Of a stretch of DNA of 43,680 nt, positions 1 to 6,569 are shown piece after piece. Each line of letters begins with the position of its first letter. Position 1 is the stretch's first letter. The position numbers and the translations under genes are program-made. The DNA is from CAZQQN01 sp964595485. Its GTDB lineage: Bacteria; Bacteroidota; Bacteroidia; CAILMK01; CAYYUA01. Under the pieces are notes generated by a model. That model searched no databases. It worked only from the letters and a program-made list of their open reading frames with translations, and was not told the origin of the DNA. The stretch covers positions 1 to 43,680 of the forward strand of contig CAZQQN010000026.1 in assembly GCA_964595485.1 (NCBI GenBank). Direction: 5' to 3'.

Positions 1-74
1 GCTTTGGCCTTGTCATGAATACGTTGGCCATTTTGAATTACCGGAAGAGTTCGGGGTAGGGAAATCAGGATTGA

Positions 75-135
75 AGAGTGGCGCAGGGTCTCAAAACCAG
101 AGTGATAGGCGTGGCACGGTTGTGCAAGATTTATG
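75..135. repeat. REP-like repeat fragment at the end of the MNT gene
   Basis: This segment holds GCGCAGGGTCTCAAAACC (81-98) and a GCAC-GGTT-GTGC mini hairpin (115-126). GCGCAGGGT plus TC and scattered bases also occur in the palindrome at 40255-40280 (other strand). Short GC-rich palindromes outside genes suggest a REP-type family, but only two loosely matching copies are visible. Confidence 0.3.
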
Positions 136-417
136 CCGCCCATGCCATTCCTTTTTGGAAAAGACAAAGAGGGATAAAGGCGCCCCGGTTTCAAGCTCCA
201 GGTCATATAACTGATCCCGAAATTCCCGTTCTTTTTGCACATCAACTTCGTAATTCGTCAAAACAATAATATCCCAATCCGAATCAGGCCGTTCATCCCC
301 CCTTACACGTGAACCATACAGAATAACTTCAGCATCCGGGTCAACCGTGGAGACCGCCTGCCGAATCCTATTGGCTATTTTTTGCGTATGGGCTTTCATC
401 ATCGTGCTTTGATTCAA
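91..417 (-). pseudogene. MNT-type nucleotidyltransferase ORF with replaced C-terminus
   Basis: This is a minimal nucleotidyltransferase of the MNT family, usually the antitoxin-like partner of a HEPN protein. The GSRVRGDERPDSDWDI motif (about residues 35-50) is the family's GSxxxG...SDxD catalytic signature, with the two metal-binding aspartates present. The reading is normal up to about residue 96 (HGRHK). The last 12 residues then depart from the usual TPLYxNIxxEG ending and are encoded by DNA resembling a repeat (81-135). No HEPN partner is found in the window. I read it as a gene truncated at its 3' end; a functional protein with a new tail is possible because the catalytic core is intact. 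Confidence 0.6.
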
Positions 418-610
418 ATCTATTGATTTTAACCCAATTCTTTATCAATTGGTTTTTAGGTACCCAAATTTGTCCGGTTCAATGGTATTTCAGTTTGCAC
501 GGAAATCTGACTAAGGGGTTATTACTTAGTCCTGGATTTTTTGGATGAATTTCTGCCCAACCGAAACTTCTCACGAAGTTTAAAATTCCTAAATTTCCCA
601 AATTTAAATA

Positions 611-718
611 TCAATACAACACCTCATTTTCAAATGCCCCCGGTTGCTGCTGGTATAGCCGCCAGAATTGATCGGCTATGGACTTGGGGTTATACTTTTC
701 ATCGGGTTCATTTACCAT
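611..718 (-). pseudogene. Short-chain dehydrogenase 3'-end remnant
   Basis: A 35-codon frame reads MVNEPDEKYNPKSIADQFWR and ends in LYQQQPGAFENEVLY followed by TGA. The pattern NPxxIAxxFWxLYQQ...FExEVLY resembles the extreme C-terminus of short-chain dehydrogenase/reductase proteins in Bacteroidota. Upstream (719-800) fragments in other frames, such as a PVFIAPGVLSV-like stretch, could be the preceding part after frameshifts, but no Rossmann fold or YxxxK motif is left. I read it as a decayed gene. The family assignment is from recollection of the C-terminal pattern only. Confidence 0.4.
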
Positions 719-860
719 GTTACTGACAGTACTCCGGGCGCAATAAATACTGGTCCACTTTATATTGCTGAGCAGTTTTCTGGATTAGCAAGCTTTCTTC
801 ACTTTAAAACATAACGATGGCTTTATAGACTAAAAAGTATAGTGAAATCAAAAGCTATAA

Positions 861-1319
861 TTAATTGTATAAAAACACATACCCATTCAAGGAAATGGCA
901 ACTAGCAACCAAAGGAAATAAGGAAGCAGTAAAAGGGACTTGGCTTTTAACGCTGACCAGTAAAACCATAAAATGAAGCCAATTAGGAAGGTCAAAGCAA
1001 TGATGATGATCAAGCCGCCCAATAAAAGATGGTAATTGAAAAAAGCTGGGTTAAAGCTGACATTCAGGAACCATTGCAAGGCATATAAACCGACCAAAAG
1101 GGTTTTGTTATAAACTTTCGGCCAGAGAAAGGCCAGGTAAAGGGAAAAACATAGCATGATAGTCGGCCAGGCTACTCCGAATAACCAGCCTGGAGGTGTC
1201 CAGGGCGCTTTGCTCAGTTTTTCATACCAATCAGACTTTGGGCCATCACCCATTAAAAGCCCGCCTATGGCAAGAGCTCCGAAATTGAGCACTAGGAAGA
1301 TAACAAACCTGCTTGGCAT
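861..1319 (-). CDS. tspO: TspO/MBR family membrane protein
   Basis: This 152-residue protein belongs to the TspO / peripheral benzodiazepine receptor family, five-helix membrane proteins that bind tetrapyrroles and are linked to porphyrin handling and oxidative stress. It has five hydrophobic segments. Family hallmarks are visible: WYEKLSKAPWTPPGWLFGVAWP near residues 31-52, aromatic-rich helices, and the closing PYFLWLLVAISLNGYVFLYN, which matches the conserved PYxxWxxFAxxLNxxIxxLN pattern. Length is typical (150-160 residues). It stands alone, with a gap on both sides, so an individual promoter is likely. The family call is secure; the ligand is not known from sequence. Confidence 0.93.
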   Translation of the reverse strand: MPSRFVIFLVLNFGALAIGGLLMGDGPKSDWYEKLSKAPWTPPGWLFGVAWPTIMLCFSLYLAFLWPKVYNKTLLVGLYALQWFLNVSFNPAFFNYHLLLGGLIIIIALTFLIGFILWFYWSALKAKSLLLLPYFLWLLVAISLNGYVFLYN

Positions 1320-1419
1320 TTTCCCTTATTTCCTGTTATTAAGGCAAATATAAAGGATAAAGTAAATAAATGCCTTTAAAATGTCAAGTAACTTAATTTG
1401 GGGTCAAGCGGCATGTTTG

Positions 1420-1644
1420 TTAGCTGCCAGGGCTTTCATTCTTTTTCACCGGGCAAGTTTTAAGGCCAAAAGGGGCATAAAGCGGGCAAAAACCCACTAA
1501 GCTGGTAAGCACAAAAATGACTGCCAGGACCATCAAAACGATGCCCAATGTCCCTGAAATGGTATTGGTGAAGAAAAGCGTTGCAAGGATAGCAGCCATT
1601 ACCCCTCTGATGACCCGGTCTGCTGTTCCCATGTTCTTTTTCAT
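1420..1644 (-). CDS. DUF2892 (YgaP-type transmembrane) small protein
   Basis: This 74-residue protein has the pattern of DUF2892: a short N-terminal MKKNMGTADRVIRG motif, two transmembrane helices (about 17-28 and 32-50), and the short cysteine-containing motif GFCPLYAPFGLKTC. This domain also forms the membrane anchor of the rhodanese YgaP, so a link to sulfur metabolism is possible but not shown here, because no rhodanese domain is attached. Fourteen bases upstream lies a second short membrane ORF (1658-1756), so the two may be co-transcribed. The function of stand-alone DUF2892 proteins is not established. Confidence 0.85.
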   Translation of the reverse strand: MKKNMGTADRVIRGVMAAILATLFFTNTISGTLGIVLMVLAVIFVLTSLVGFCPLYAPFGLKTCPVKKNESPGS

Positions 1645-1657
1645 AACAATTCAGTTT

Positions 1658-1756
1658 TTAATTTGACAAATACTGAACCAGAAAAACCAAGCCTGTTACT
1701 AAGGCTATGCAAGCCAGACAGACAGTAATCAATTTGATGAATCGGTTTTTGAGCAT
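1658..1756 (-). CDS. Putative 32-residue single-pass membrane peptide
   Basis: An ATG-started frame of 32 codons encodes MLKNRFIKLITVCLACIALV and ends VFLVQYLSN. It has a positively charged start followed by one hydrophobic helix, a positive-inside single-pass layout. It lies 14 bases upstream of the DUF2892 gene on the same strand, which suggests a two-gene unit. No ribosome-binding site is obvious, as is common in Bacteroidota. It could be chance. Confidence 0.35.
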   Translation of the reverse strand: MLKNRFIKLITVCLACIALVTGLVFLVQYLSN

Positions 1757-2027
1757 ATCGTTTGACGAAGTTGCACAGGAGGTATGGAGTATACAATGAT
1801 TTTGATCACCATTTCAGCCATTCTTTATTATTGGTATGTTGCTTAACCAATTGCTGTCTTTCTTGATCCTGATGATTACCGCTTGGCCTTACCAATTTTC
1901 TGTAATGGGTGCCTTTTGAAAATTTTAAGCGGATATACTCCGCTTAAGTCATTTTTTTAAAGAATTTACACTCGTTTTTACGGGTTATTGAACAATATAC
2001 GTTGAATTACATCAAGAAGCTGTCCGA

Positions 2028-2125
2028 AAGAAGCTACTTTATTCAGCTGGAACAATAAGGTTTTGAATTTTGGGCCAACCCTATCAGAAAAAAAGCCTTG
2101 ATTCAGTGTCAGAAAGTAGCTTCTT
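2028..2125. repeat. 98-bp unit bounded by a 13-bp perfect inverted repeat
   Basis: AAGAAGCTACTTT at 2028-2040 is the exact reverse complement of AAAGTAGCTTCTT at 2113-2125. The 72-base interior has no ORF. The stretch lies in a gap with no gene (1757-2363). The arrangement fits a miniature inverted-repeat element or a long structured RNA; flanking duplications are not clear. Confidence 0.4.
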
Positions 2126-2275
2126 GTAACACTTAAATACATAACTTATTTTAATTTACGGGTCGGATTATAAATAAAATGCAAAAGAACTTTATACCGT
2201 ATTAATTTTACCAAGATGCGCTTTTAAATAACAAACTTATTTAAGAATCCTTCCTGTGTGTTTTATGCTATACAT

Positions 2276-2305
2276 TTTGAGAATTCAAAAAATCTATTAT
2301 ATTTG
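2276..2305 (+). promoter_or_regulatory. Bacteroidota-type promoter of the EGF-like lipoprotein gene
   Basis: TTTG at 2276-2279 and TATATTTG at 2298-2305 match the Bacteroidota housekeeping promoter (TTTG, about 19 bases, TAnnTTTG) with an 18-base spacer. The predicted RNA start lies shortly after 2305, so the upstream in-frame ATG at 2256 would not be transcribed. This decides for the ATG at 2364. Confidence 0.6.
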
Positions 2306-2363
2306 TAAGCGAAAATTGAGGTTGGAATCAATATTAAAATCTGTAAAACGAAAATTTATTCTT

Positions 2364-2834
2364 ATGCGCTTATTGACTTTAATCTTCTGCTTAGGTTTTT
2401 TAGGGAGCTGTAACCCATGTGAGGACGTAGTATGTAAGAACGGTTCTACCAAAGAGGATGGTTCTGACTGTACCTGTGAATGTGATAATTGGTATACTGG
2501 TGATGAATGTACCAAACGGGTGACCAAAAAATTTGAGGGTCAATTTAAAGGTTCATTAACATGTACTGAAGCTGGTACCACCGATAGGAGTGTTAGAACT
2601 TTCACTATTCAGCAGTCAAACACCACAGATAATAGGATAGTTTTTCAAAGAGGGTTTTATGCTAATTTAACTAATGATAATAATTTCACCATTCCTACCC
2701 AATCCTATCCTTCGAGAGGTATCGAATCGATAGAAGGTTCTGGAAACTTAAGAGGGGGTACTTTAACATTGGAATATACACTGACTGAAACAGATTCTGA
2801 TAGGAGAAGGTGCGATTTTGAAGGAACTGGGTAA
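2364..2834 (+). CDS. Lipoprotein with a cysteine-rich EGF-like segment
   Basis: With start ATG at 2364 the product is 156 residues. It begins with a lipoprotein signal peptide, hydrophobic up to lipobox LGSC with Cys16 as the acylation site. Next is a Cys-rich EGF-like module at about residues 19-52 (NPCEDVVCKNG, then CTCECDNWYTGDEC), and a C-terminal region of about 100 residues that looks like beta-strands with no recognised family. Bacteroidota often carry such surface lipoproteins with an EGF-like linker. The longer frame from 2256 is rejected because its first 36 residues are not a signal peptide and a promoter falls inside it. A terminator-like hairpin follows at 2841-2880. No function is proposed. 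Confidence 0.75.
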   Translation: MRLLTLIFCLGFLGSCNPCEDVVCKNGSTKEDGSDCTCECDNWYTGDECTKRVTKKFEGQFKGSLTCTEAGTTDRSVRTFTIQQSNTTDNRIVFQRGFYANLTNDNNFTIPTQSYPSRGIESIEGSGNLRGGTLTLEYTLTETDSDRRRCDFEGTG

Positions 2835-2840
2835 TTTGGA

Positions 2841-2880
2841 ATGATTTTCCCTATTATGGTTTTTAAGGGAAATCATTTTG
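2841..2880 (+). terminator. Intrinsic terminator after the EGF-like lipoprotein gene
   Basis: AATGATTTTCCCT (2841-2853) pairs with AGGGAAATCATT (2867-2878) with one bulge, then TTTT. It begins six bases after the stop codon. The T-run is short, so efficiency is uncertain. Confidence 0.55.
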
Positions 2881-2916
2881 CTCTATTCTTTACCCTGTAA
2901 CAATTAATTAGACTCA

Positions 2917-2969
2917 GGGTTACCTTGATTTGCTATCAATTATGCAGTTAAGGTAGCCCTTAATTTTTG
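2917..2969. other. Second hairpin in the gap between two convergent genes
   Basis: GGGTTACCTTGA (2917-2928) pairs with TTAAGGTAGCCC (2948-2959) over 12 pairs including two G-U pairs, followed by TTAATTTTT. It may be a back-up terminator on the + strand. The remaining gap up to the end of the ATP-grasp gene (2970-3171) shows no gene. Confidence 0.4.
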
Positions 2970-3171
2970 GGCATTCTCTCGCAGATTAGATAAAAAACCT
3001 TCTACCTTATAACACGTAATTTTTGGACTTAAAGTCCGAGATCACCAGGTTGTATATAAAAGTTATCGCCTATTAAGGTTTCAACTTTAATGGGATGTTA
3101 CAGCACCTGAATGGTTTTCCGTTTGCAAAACCTATATGACCAATGATAACCTGAAGCTTAATTTTTAAACT

Positions 3172-4167
3172 TTACTGAAGTACTATCCTTTCCTTTTCTA
3201 TTTTTTTAAGTTCTTCGCCAAGAAACGTTGCTATTCTGCCCATTCCTTCATATCCTGTTCCTGCATTCTGCTGAGCCGCTGAATTGTAATTGGTGTTAAT
3301 GTTAATGTCATAGATGTAACGTTCTCCCTTTTCGTTTTCTACATACTCTATGGCTCCAATCTCAATTCCCTGCTTGGCAAGAAATTCTTCATAAATTGGG
3401 ATATAGGGGTCTTCGTAGTTTTTAAGGATTTTGAACCCATTTGTATTCGAATCAGCCGGGCAGAATTGGTTATCCCCTTCATCTGACTCACACTGGTCTG
3501 CGGGGCAAAGTTCAAAACCACCTGTGGCATCTACCTGGACAGCATAAAAAAACTTACCCCCAATGAACTCCAATCGGACAATGTTGCCATTTGCAGGTTT
3601 GACGTATTGTTGAAGTAATAAAATACCATCCAGGGAATTAAATTGGGCATTACCACTTGCTATCTGGTCTTTTAGGTCATTAACCGATTCAAACATCTGA
3701 ACGCCGGCTCCTTTACCGCCTCGATTAGGCTTAACCAAGAAAGGCTGATGGATAAATTGCTCTGCTTGCTGTACCAGGTCTGATTCGTTATTGACAACAA
3801 CCGTATCAGGCGTTTGTATATTGAATGTTTTAAGTCCTAAGTATTGCTCCGCTTTCCGCACCTCGAGGTTCAAAGCCTGCCTTCCATTGATTATTCGTCT
3901 GCCATAACTTTCTAACCAGGCAACAATGGGTTCTGATAGCTCAATAGCGTAACGGTGATCCCTTGTGTGGGCAGATGCACTCATACGGTTGTAGAAAACG
4001 CCTTCAGGCGGTACTTCACTTAAATCAAAGGAGCCTTCATTGATGAACCAAAATTCGTAGGGTAACCCTTCTTGCTGGAATGCCGTTTCTAATGGTTCGA
4101 CCCATTCATCGTTTTCATGAAGTACGTAAATTTTGGGTGCTTTTGGTTGATTGTTGTTCATTTTCAT
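3172..4167 (-). CDS. RimK-like ATP-grasp ligase under a poly-Cys attenuator
   Basis: The 331-residue product has the ATP-grasp fold. The nucleotide-binding segment is FLVKPNRGGKGAGV (about 143-156, with Lys146), the second lysine/adenine-side strand follows (LLLQQYVKPANGN, 183-194), and the metal-binding loop is YIYDININTNYN (285-295). ATP-grasp ligases join a carboxylate to an amine or thiol-bearing nucleophile using ATP, so a peptide-bond-like ligation is likely, but the substrate is not visible. An unusual Cys-containing insert sits at 219-240, with CPAD repeated at 221-224 and 236-239 and Cys226 between. A similar LCPAD motif is, to my recollection, present in a group of uncharacterised glutamate-ligase-like proteins. 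Its mRNA leader carries a poly-cysteine ORF and terminator (4195-4348), so expression is probably tied to cysteine supply. Not a graspetide ligase by context. Confidence 0.8.
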   Translation of the reverse strand: MKMNNNQPKAPKIYVLHENDEWVEPLETAFQQEGLPYEFWFINEGSFDLSEVPPEGVFYNRMSASAHTRDHRYAIELSEPIVAWLESYGRRIINGRQALNLEVRKAEQYLGLKTFNIQTPDTVVVNNESDLVQQAEQFIHQPFLVKPNRGGKGAGVQMFESVNDLKDQIASGNAQFNSLDGILLLQQYVKPANGNIVRLEFIGGKFFYAVQVDATGGFELCPADQCESDEGDNQFCPADSNTNGFKILKNYEDPYIPIYEEFLAKQGIEIGAIEYVENEKGERYIYDININTNYNSAAQQNAGTGYEGMGRIATFLGEELKKIEKERIVLQ

Positions 4168-4194
4168 TGTTTTTTAATATGGATGCTACAACAT

Positions 4195-4232
4195 AAAAAA
4201 AGCCCTTCCAACGCTTTGTGGAAAGGCTTTTT
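4195..4232 (-). terminator. Attenuator terminator (segments 3 and 4)
   Basis: On the minus strand, AAAAAGCCTTTCCAC (complement of 4218-4232) pairs with TGGAAGGGCTTTTT (from 4195-4210) around a loop of seven or so bases, with one G-U pair, and ends in seven Ts. This is a strong intrinsic terminator that lies 28 bases before the ATP-grasp start codon, so it can block that gene. Segment 3 (complement of 4218-4229) is also the exact 12-base complement of segment 2 (4272-4283), which makes the terminator conditional. Confidence 0.85.
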
Positions 4233-4264
4233 ATTCTTTTAAATTAAGTATTACCACTGTATAG

Positions 4265-4348
4265 TCATAACAAGCCTTTCCACCTTTGGTTGCTACAGCA
4301 ACAGCAACAACAAACGCTACAGGTTTTGATGGTGGTAAAAGCTTTCAT
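4265..4348 (-). CDS. Poly-cysteine leader peptide (27 aa) of an attenuator
   Basis: This ATG-started ORF encodes MKAFTTIKTCSVCCCCCCSN then QRWKGLL and stop. Six cysteine codons in a row (TGT TGT TGC TGT TGC TGT, residues 13-18) plus Cys10 give seven Cys in 27 residues. It starts 11 bases after the reductase stop. Segment 1 (AAGCTTTTACCACC, complement of 4331-4344) lies in codons 2-6 and can pair with segment 2 (GGTGGAAAGGCTTG, complement of 4271-4284) near the leader's end. Segment 2 can instead pair over 12 perfect bases with the 5' arm of the terminator. A ribosome stalled on the Cys run covers the zone after segment 1, which would free segment 2 to form the antiterminator. That is a trp-type layout with Cys as signal. 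Poly-Cys leaders acting as attenuators are known from mycobacteria; I am not aware of this one. Confidence 0.8.
   Translation of the reverse strand: MKAFTTIKTCSVCCCCCCSNQRWKGLL
4271..4344 (-). promoter_or_regulatory. Antiterminator/anti-antiterminator segments 1 and 2
   Basis: Segment 1 is 4331-4344 and segment 2 is 4271-4284, read on the minus strand. They pair with one bulged base and one G-U pair (1:2). Segment 2 also pairs perfectly with 4218-4229 (2:3). Together with 3:4 at 4195-4232, the four segments form the 1:2/3:4 versus 2:3 switch of classical amino-acid attenuators. Confidence 0.75.
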
Positions 4349-4359
4349 TACAGATTAAT

Positions 4360-5457
4360 TTATTCGTATTCGACTTTTATTTTACTGGTTGTTGGCATTG
4401 ATTGACATGTAAGGACATAGCCCTCGTCTTTTTCGGCATCACTTAAGCCCTCATCTTCATACATCTGGACATTACCTTCGTGCAAGTATGCCATACAAGT
4501 TGTACAAATTCCCATTTGACATGCGTACGGGGGGTCATAACCTTCTTCAATGGCAGCATCGAGGATTGTCTCATGCTTGCTAACAGCAATGGTAAATTCC
4601 TCCCCATCCATTAAAATAGTAACCTCTGCTTCATCAAAATCTTCAGCTTCCGAGGCTTCTTCTTTATCACCGGAAGCTTCTTCTTTCATGGCTTCTTCTA
4701 TATCCTTGAGTGGCGTTGTGAAATATTCAATATTGATTTTATCAGCCGGTATCCCACGTTGCTCAAGGGCTTTTTCAGACTCATTGATCATACCCTGAGG
4801 GCCGCAAATGTAATACTCTACATTATCTTCTGAGCTTATAGCGTAATCATCAAGGAGTTTGAGAATTTTTTGGCGATCCATTAGACCCGATTCACCATGC
4901 CATTCTTCGGGTGGGTTATCGAGGCTATGAACAATCTTAAAACGTTCAGAGTACTTTTCTTTGATTTCCTGGAGTTCTTTGTTAAATATGATAGATTCTT
5001 TATCCTGGTTTCCATAGAATAGGAAAACCATACTCATCGGCTCCTCATGAAGGGCGGTCTTTAGCAGTGACATAAGCGGGGTGATACCGCTGCCACCACC
5101 TAACATTACAAAGGCCCTTTGATAATTGGGATCAAATTCTGTAGTGAATTTACCCATAGGAGGGAAAACTTCTATTTCATCTCCCTCTTTCAAATGGTCA
5201 TTTAAGTAATTTGATAAAATGCCCCCCTCAACGCGTTTACTGGTCACTTTAGGATCTTCACCAAGGGAAGGACTTGAGCAAAGGGAATAAGGTCTCCTAA
5301 CCTGATCTCCGTAAACGTTAACTCGCAAGGTCAGGAATTGACCGGCTTTATACTGGAAAGTGGATTTTAAATTTTCGGGAACGTCAAAAGTGATGGATAT
5401 GGCATCGTGGGTCTCTTGTTTGACCTCTTTAACTTTTAGGTTGTAAAACTGGACCAT
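4360..5457 (-). CDS. PaaE-like ferredoxin/NAD(P)H oxidoreductase
   Basis: The 365-residue protein moves electrons from NAD(P)H through FAD to a plant-type [2Fe-2S] centre. Domains in order are: FAD-binding barrel with RRPYSL at 54-59; NAD(P)-binding domain with GGGSGITPLMSLL (120-132) and YICGPQGM (216-223); an acidic linker (250-275, rich in Glu/Ala); and a C-terminal ferredoxin domain with Cys313, Cys318, Cys321 and Cys351 in the C-x4-C-x2-C-x29-C spacing. This layout matches PaaE of phenylacetyl-CoA epoxidase and related class reductases, but no paa genes are nearby, so the substrate is open. It has its own promoter-like site (5542-5575) and is followed at 11 bases by the poly-Cys leader. 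Its Fe-S need fits its place next to the suf genes. Confidence 0.88.
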   Translation of the reverse strand: MVQFYNLKVKEVKQETHDAISITFDVPENLKSTFQYKAGQFLTLRVNVYGDQVRRPYSLCSSPSLGEDPKVTSKRVEGGILSNYLNDHLKEGDEIEVFPPMGKFTTEFDPNYQRAFVMLGGGSGITPLMSLLKTALHEEPMSMVFLFYGNQDKESIIFNKELQEIKEKYSERFKIVHSLDNPPEEWHGESGLMDRQKILKLLDDYAISSEDNVEYYICGPQGMINESEKALEQRGIPADKINIEYFTTPLKDIEEAMKEEASGDKEEASEAEDFDEAEVTILMDGEEFTIAVSKHETILDAAIEEGYDPPYACQMGICTTCMAYLHEGNVQMYEDEGLSDAEKDEGYVLTCQSMPTTSKIKVEYE

Positions 5458-5541
5458 TATCTAATATTCTAAAGAATTAAAAAACTACAATTTGTTAGGA
5501 TAAGTGATTAAATAACCGTTAATCAGCCATCCTAAAGATTA

Positions 5542-5575
5542 CAAATATATTACTATGTTGTTTTTAAACAGCAAA
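5542..5575 (-). promoter_or_regulatory. Bacteroidota-type promoter for the reductase/ATP-grasp unit
   Basis: On the minus strand TTTG (complement of 5572-5575) lies 22 bases before an exact TATATTTG (complement of 5542-5549). The -7 match is perfect and the spacer is slightly long. The next gene on this strand is the ferredoxin reductase. Confidence 0.5.
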
Positions 5576-5627
5576 ATCTGAGTTTTTCGGTTTCAATTAG
5601 CGTTTAACCGCAAAAAAATTTAATAGA

Positions 5628-5654
5628 TGGTGAGCCCAGTTTTTGAGCTCACCA
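5628..5654 (-). terminator. Hairpin downstream of the bacilliredoxin gene
   Basis: TGGTGAGC and GCTCACCA (8 perfect pairs, 5628-5635 and 5647-5654) lie 28 bases after the bacilliredoxin stop on the minus strand, with an AT-rich stretch (TAAATTTTTTT) after about 10 bases. The separation from the T-run makes this a weak terminator or a 3'-end stabiliser that closes the suf operon. Confidence 0.45.
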
Positions 5655-5682
5655 ATGCTATCCATAATTAGGACTTTAAAAA

Positions 5683-6099
5683 CTAACTGCAGAATTCGTT
5701 GTAAGAAGCTTTAAGGTTTTGCGCAATTACATCAGCCGGCTTACCTTCAATATGGTGTCTTTCAATGAAATGAACCAGCTGACCATCCTTGAAAAGTGCT
5801 ATAGAAGGGGATGAGGGCGGATAAGGAAGCATATATTCTCTTGCCTGATCAGTGGCTTCCTTATCAACACCAGCAAAAACAGTAACCAAATTGTCTGGTT
5901 TTTTCTCGTTATCAAGGGACTGGATAATACCTGGCCTTGCGCTTCCAGCTGCGCAGCCGCAAACTGAATTGACAACCACCAGCATTTCTCCTTGCTGATT
6001 CTTTAACTTATTATCAACCTCTTCAGCAGTTTTTAATTCTTCAAAACCTGCATCGGTTAATTCTCCGCGCATGGGTGTTACTAATTCTTCCGGATACAT
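5683..6099 (-). CDS. BrxA/BrxB family bacilliredoxin (YphP/YqiW-like)
   Basis: The 138-residue protein has the thioredoxin-like fold of the BrxA/BrxB family, which removes bacillithiol from oxidised protein cysteines in Firmicutes. The active motif is VVNSVCGCAAGSARPG (42-57), with Cys47 and Cys49 separated by one glycine, the CGC signature of the family. It is the last gene of the suf run, 29 bases after sufT on the same strand. The link to Fe-S assembly suggests a role in thiol or sulfur handling. Whether this organism makes bacillithiol cannot be judged from this window. Confidence 0.88.
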   Translation of the reverse strand: MYPEELVTPMRGELTDAGFEELKTAEEVDNKLKNQQGEMLVVVNSVCGCAAGSARPGIIQSLDNEKKPDNLVTVFAGVDKEATDQAREYMLPYPPSSPSIALFKDGQLVHFIERHHIEGKPADVIAQNLKASYNEFCS

Positions 6100-6128
6100 A
6101 TTGTTTCGCTTTTAATTTATTTAAACAG

Positions 6129-6557
6129 TCACATTAAGCCTAATTCCAGTTTGGCCTCTTCGGACATTTTGCTCATATCCCAGGGAGGCTCAAACGTAAG
6201 TTCAAGGTCTACGTTATTGACGCCCTTAATACCCGCCAATTTTGTTTCAACTTCAGATGGAAGCGTGCCAGCCACCGGGCATGACGGGGAAGTGAGGGTC
6301 ATTTTTACGTAAAGGTTATTCACTGGGTAAATGGTTACCTCGTAAATTAAACCCAACTCATAAATATCTACCGGTATTTCAGGGTCATAAACGGATTTCA
6401 GGACCTGGATGGCCATTTCCTTCAACTGATCATTACTTATGGAACCGCCACCATCCTGCTGTTGATCCTGATCCCTATTACTTTGTTGGTCGGCATTATC
6501 CGGTTGCTCAGCTTCTGTTGATTCCGGATTTTTATCATTTTTGACTTCTTCACTCAT
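6129..6557 (-). CDS. sufT: SUF-associated DUF59/MIP18 protein (SufT-like)
   Basis: The 142-residue protein has a low-complexity N-terminal tail rich in Asn, Gln and Asp (residues 1-40) and a DUF59 (MIP18) domain at about 45-135. The domain includes YDPEIPVDIYELGLIYEV and TLTSPSCPVAGTLPSEVE, where the conserved Cys is within the SPSCP loop. DUF59 proteins such as SufT act as maturation factors that pass Fe-S clusters to targets. It starts 12 bases after sufE, so it belongs to the same transcript. The Asp/Gln tail is longer than in typical SufT and probably disordered. Confidence 0.9.
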   Translation of the reverse strand: MSEEVKNDKNPESTEAEQPDNADQQSNRDQDQQQDGGGSISNDQLKEMAIQVLKSVYDPEIPVDIYELGLIYEVTIYPVNNLYVKMTLTSPSCPVAGTLPSEVETKLAGIKGVNNVDLELTFEPPWDMSKMSEEAKLELGLM

Positions 6558-6569
6558 AATAACCTCCTT

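Noticed and set aside
541..726. 61-residue ORF on the + strand
   Set aside because: The reverse strand here holds the better supported dehydrogenase remnant; the + frame shows no motif or signal.
2256..2363. Upstream 36-residue extension of the EGF-like lipoprotein
   Set aside because: A Bacteroidota promoter lies at 2276-2305 within it, and the lipoprotein signal begins only at 2364.
4265..4348. The Cys-rich peptide as a RiPP precursor for the ATP-grasp ligase
   Set aside because: Graspetide precursors carry Thr/Ser/Lys with Glu/Asp in the core; this peptide has no acidic residue and its coding DNA instead forms the alternative pairing of a terminator.
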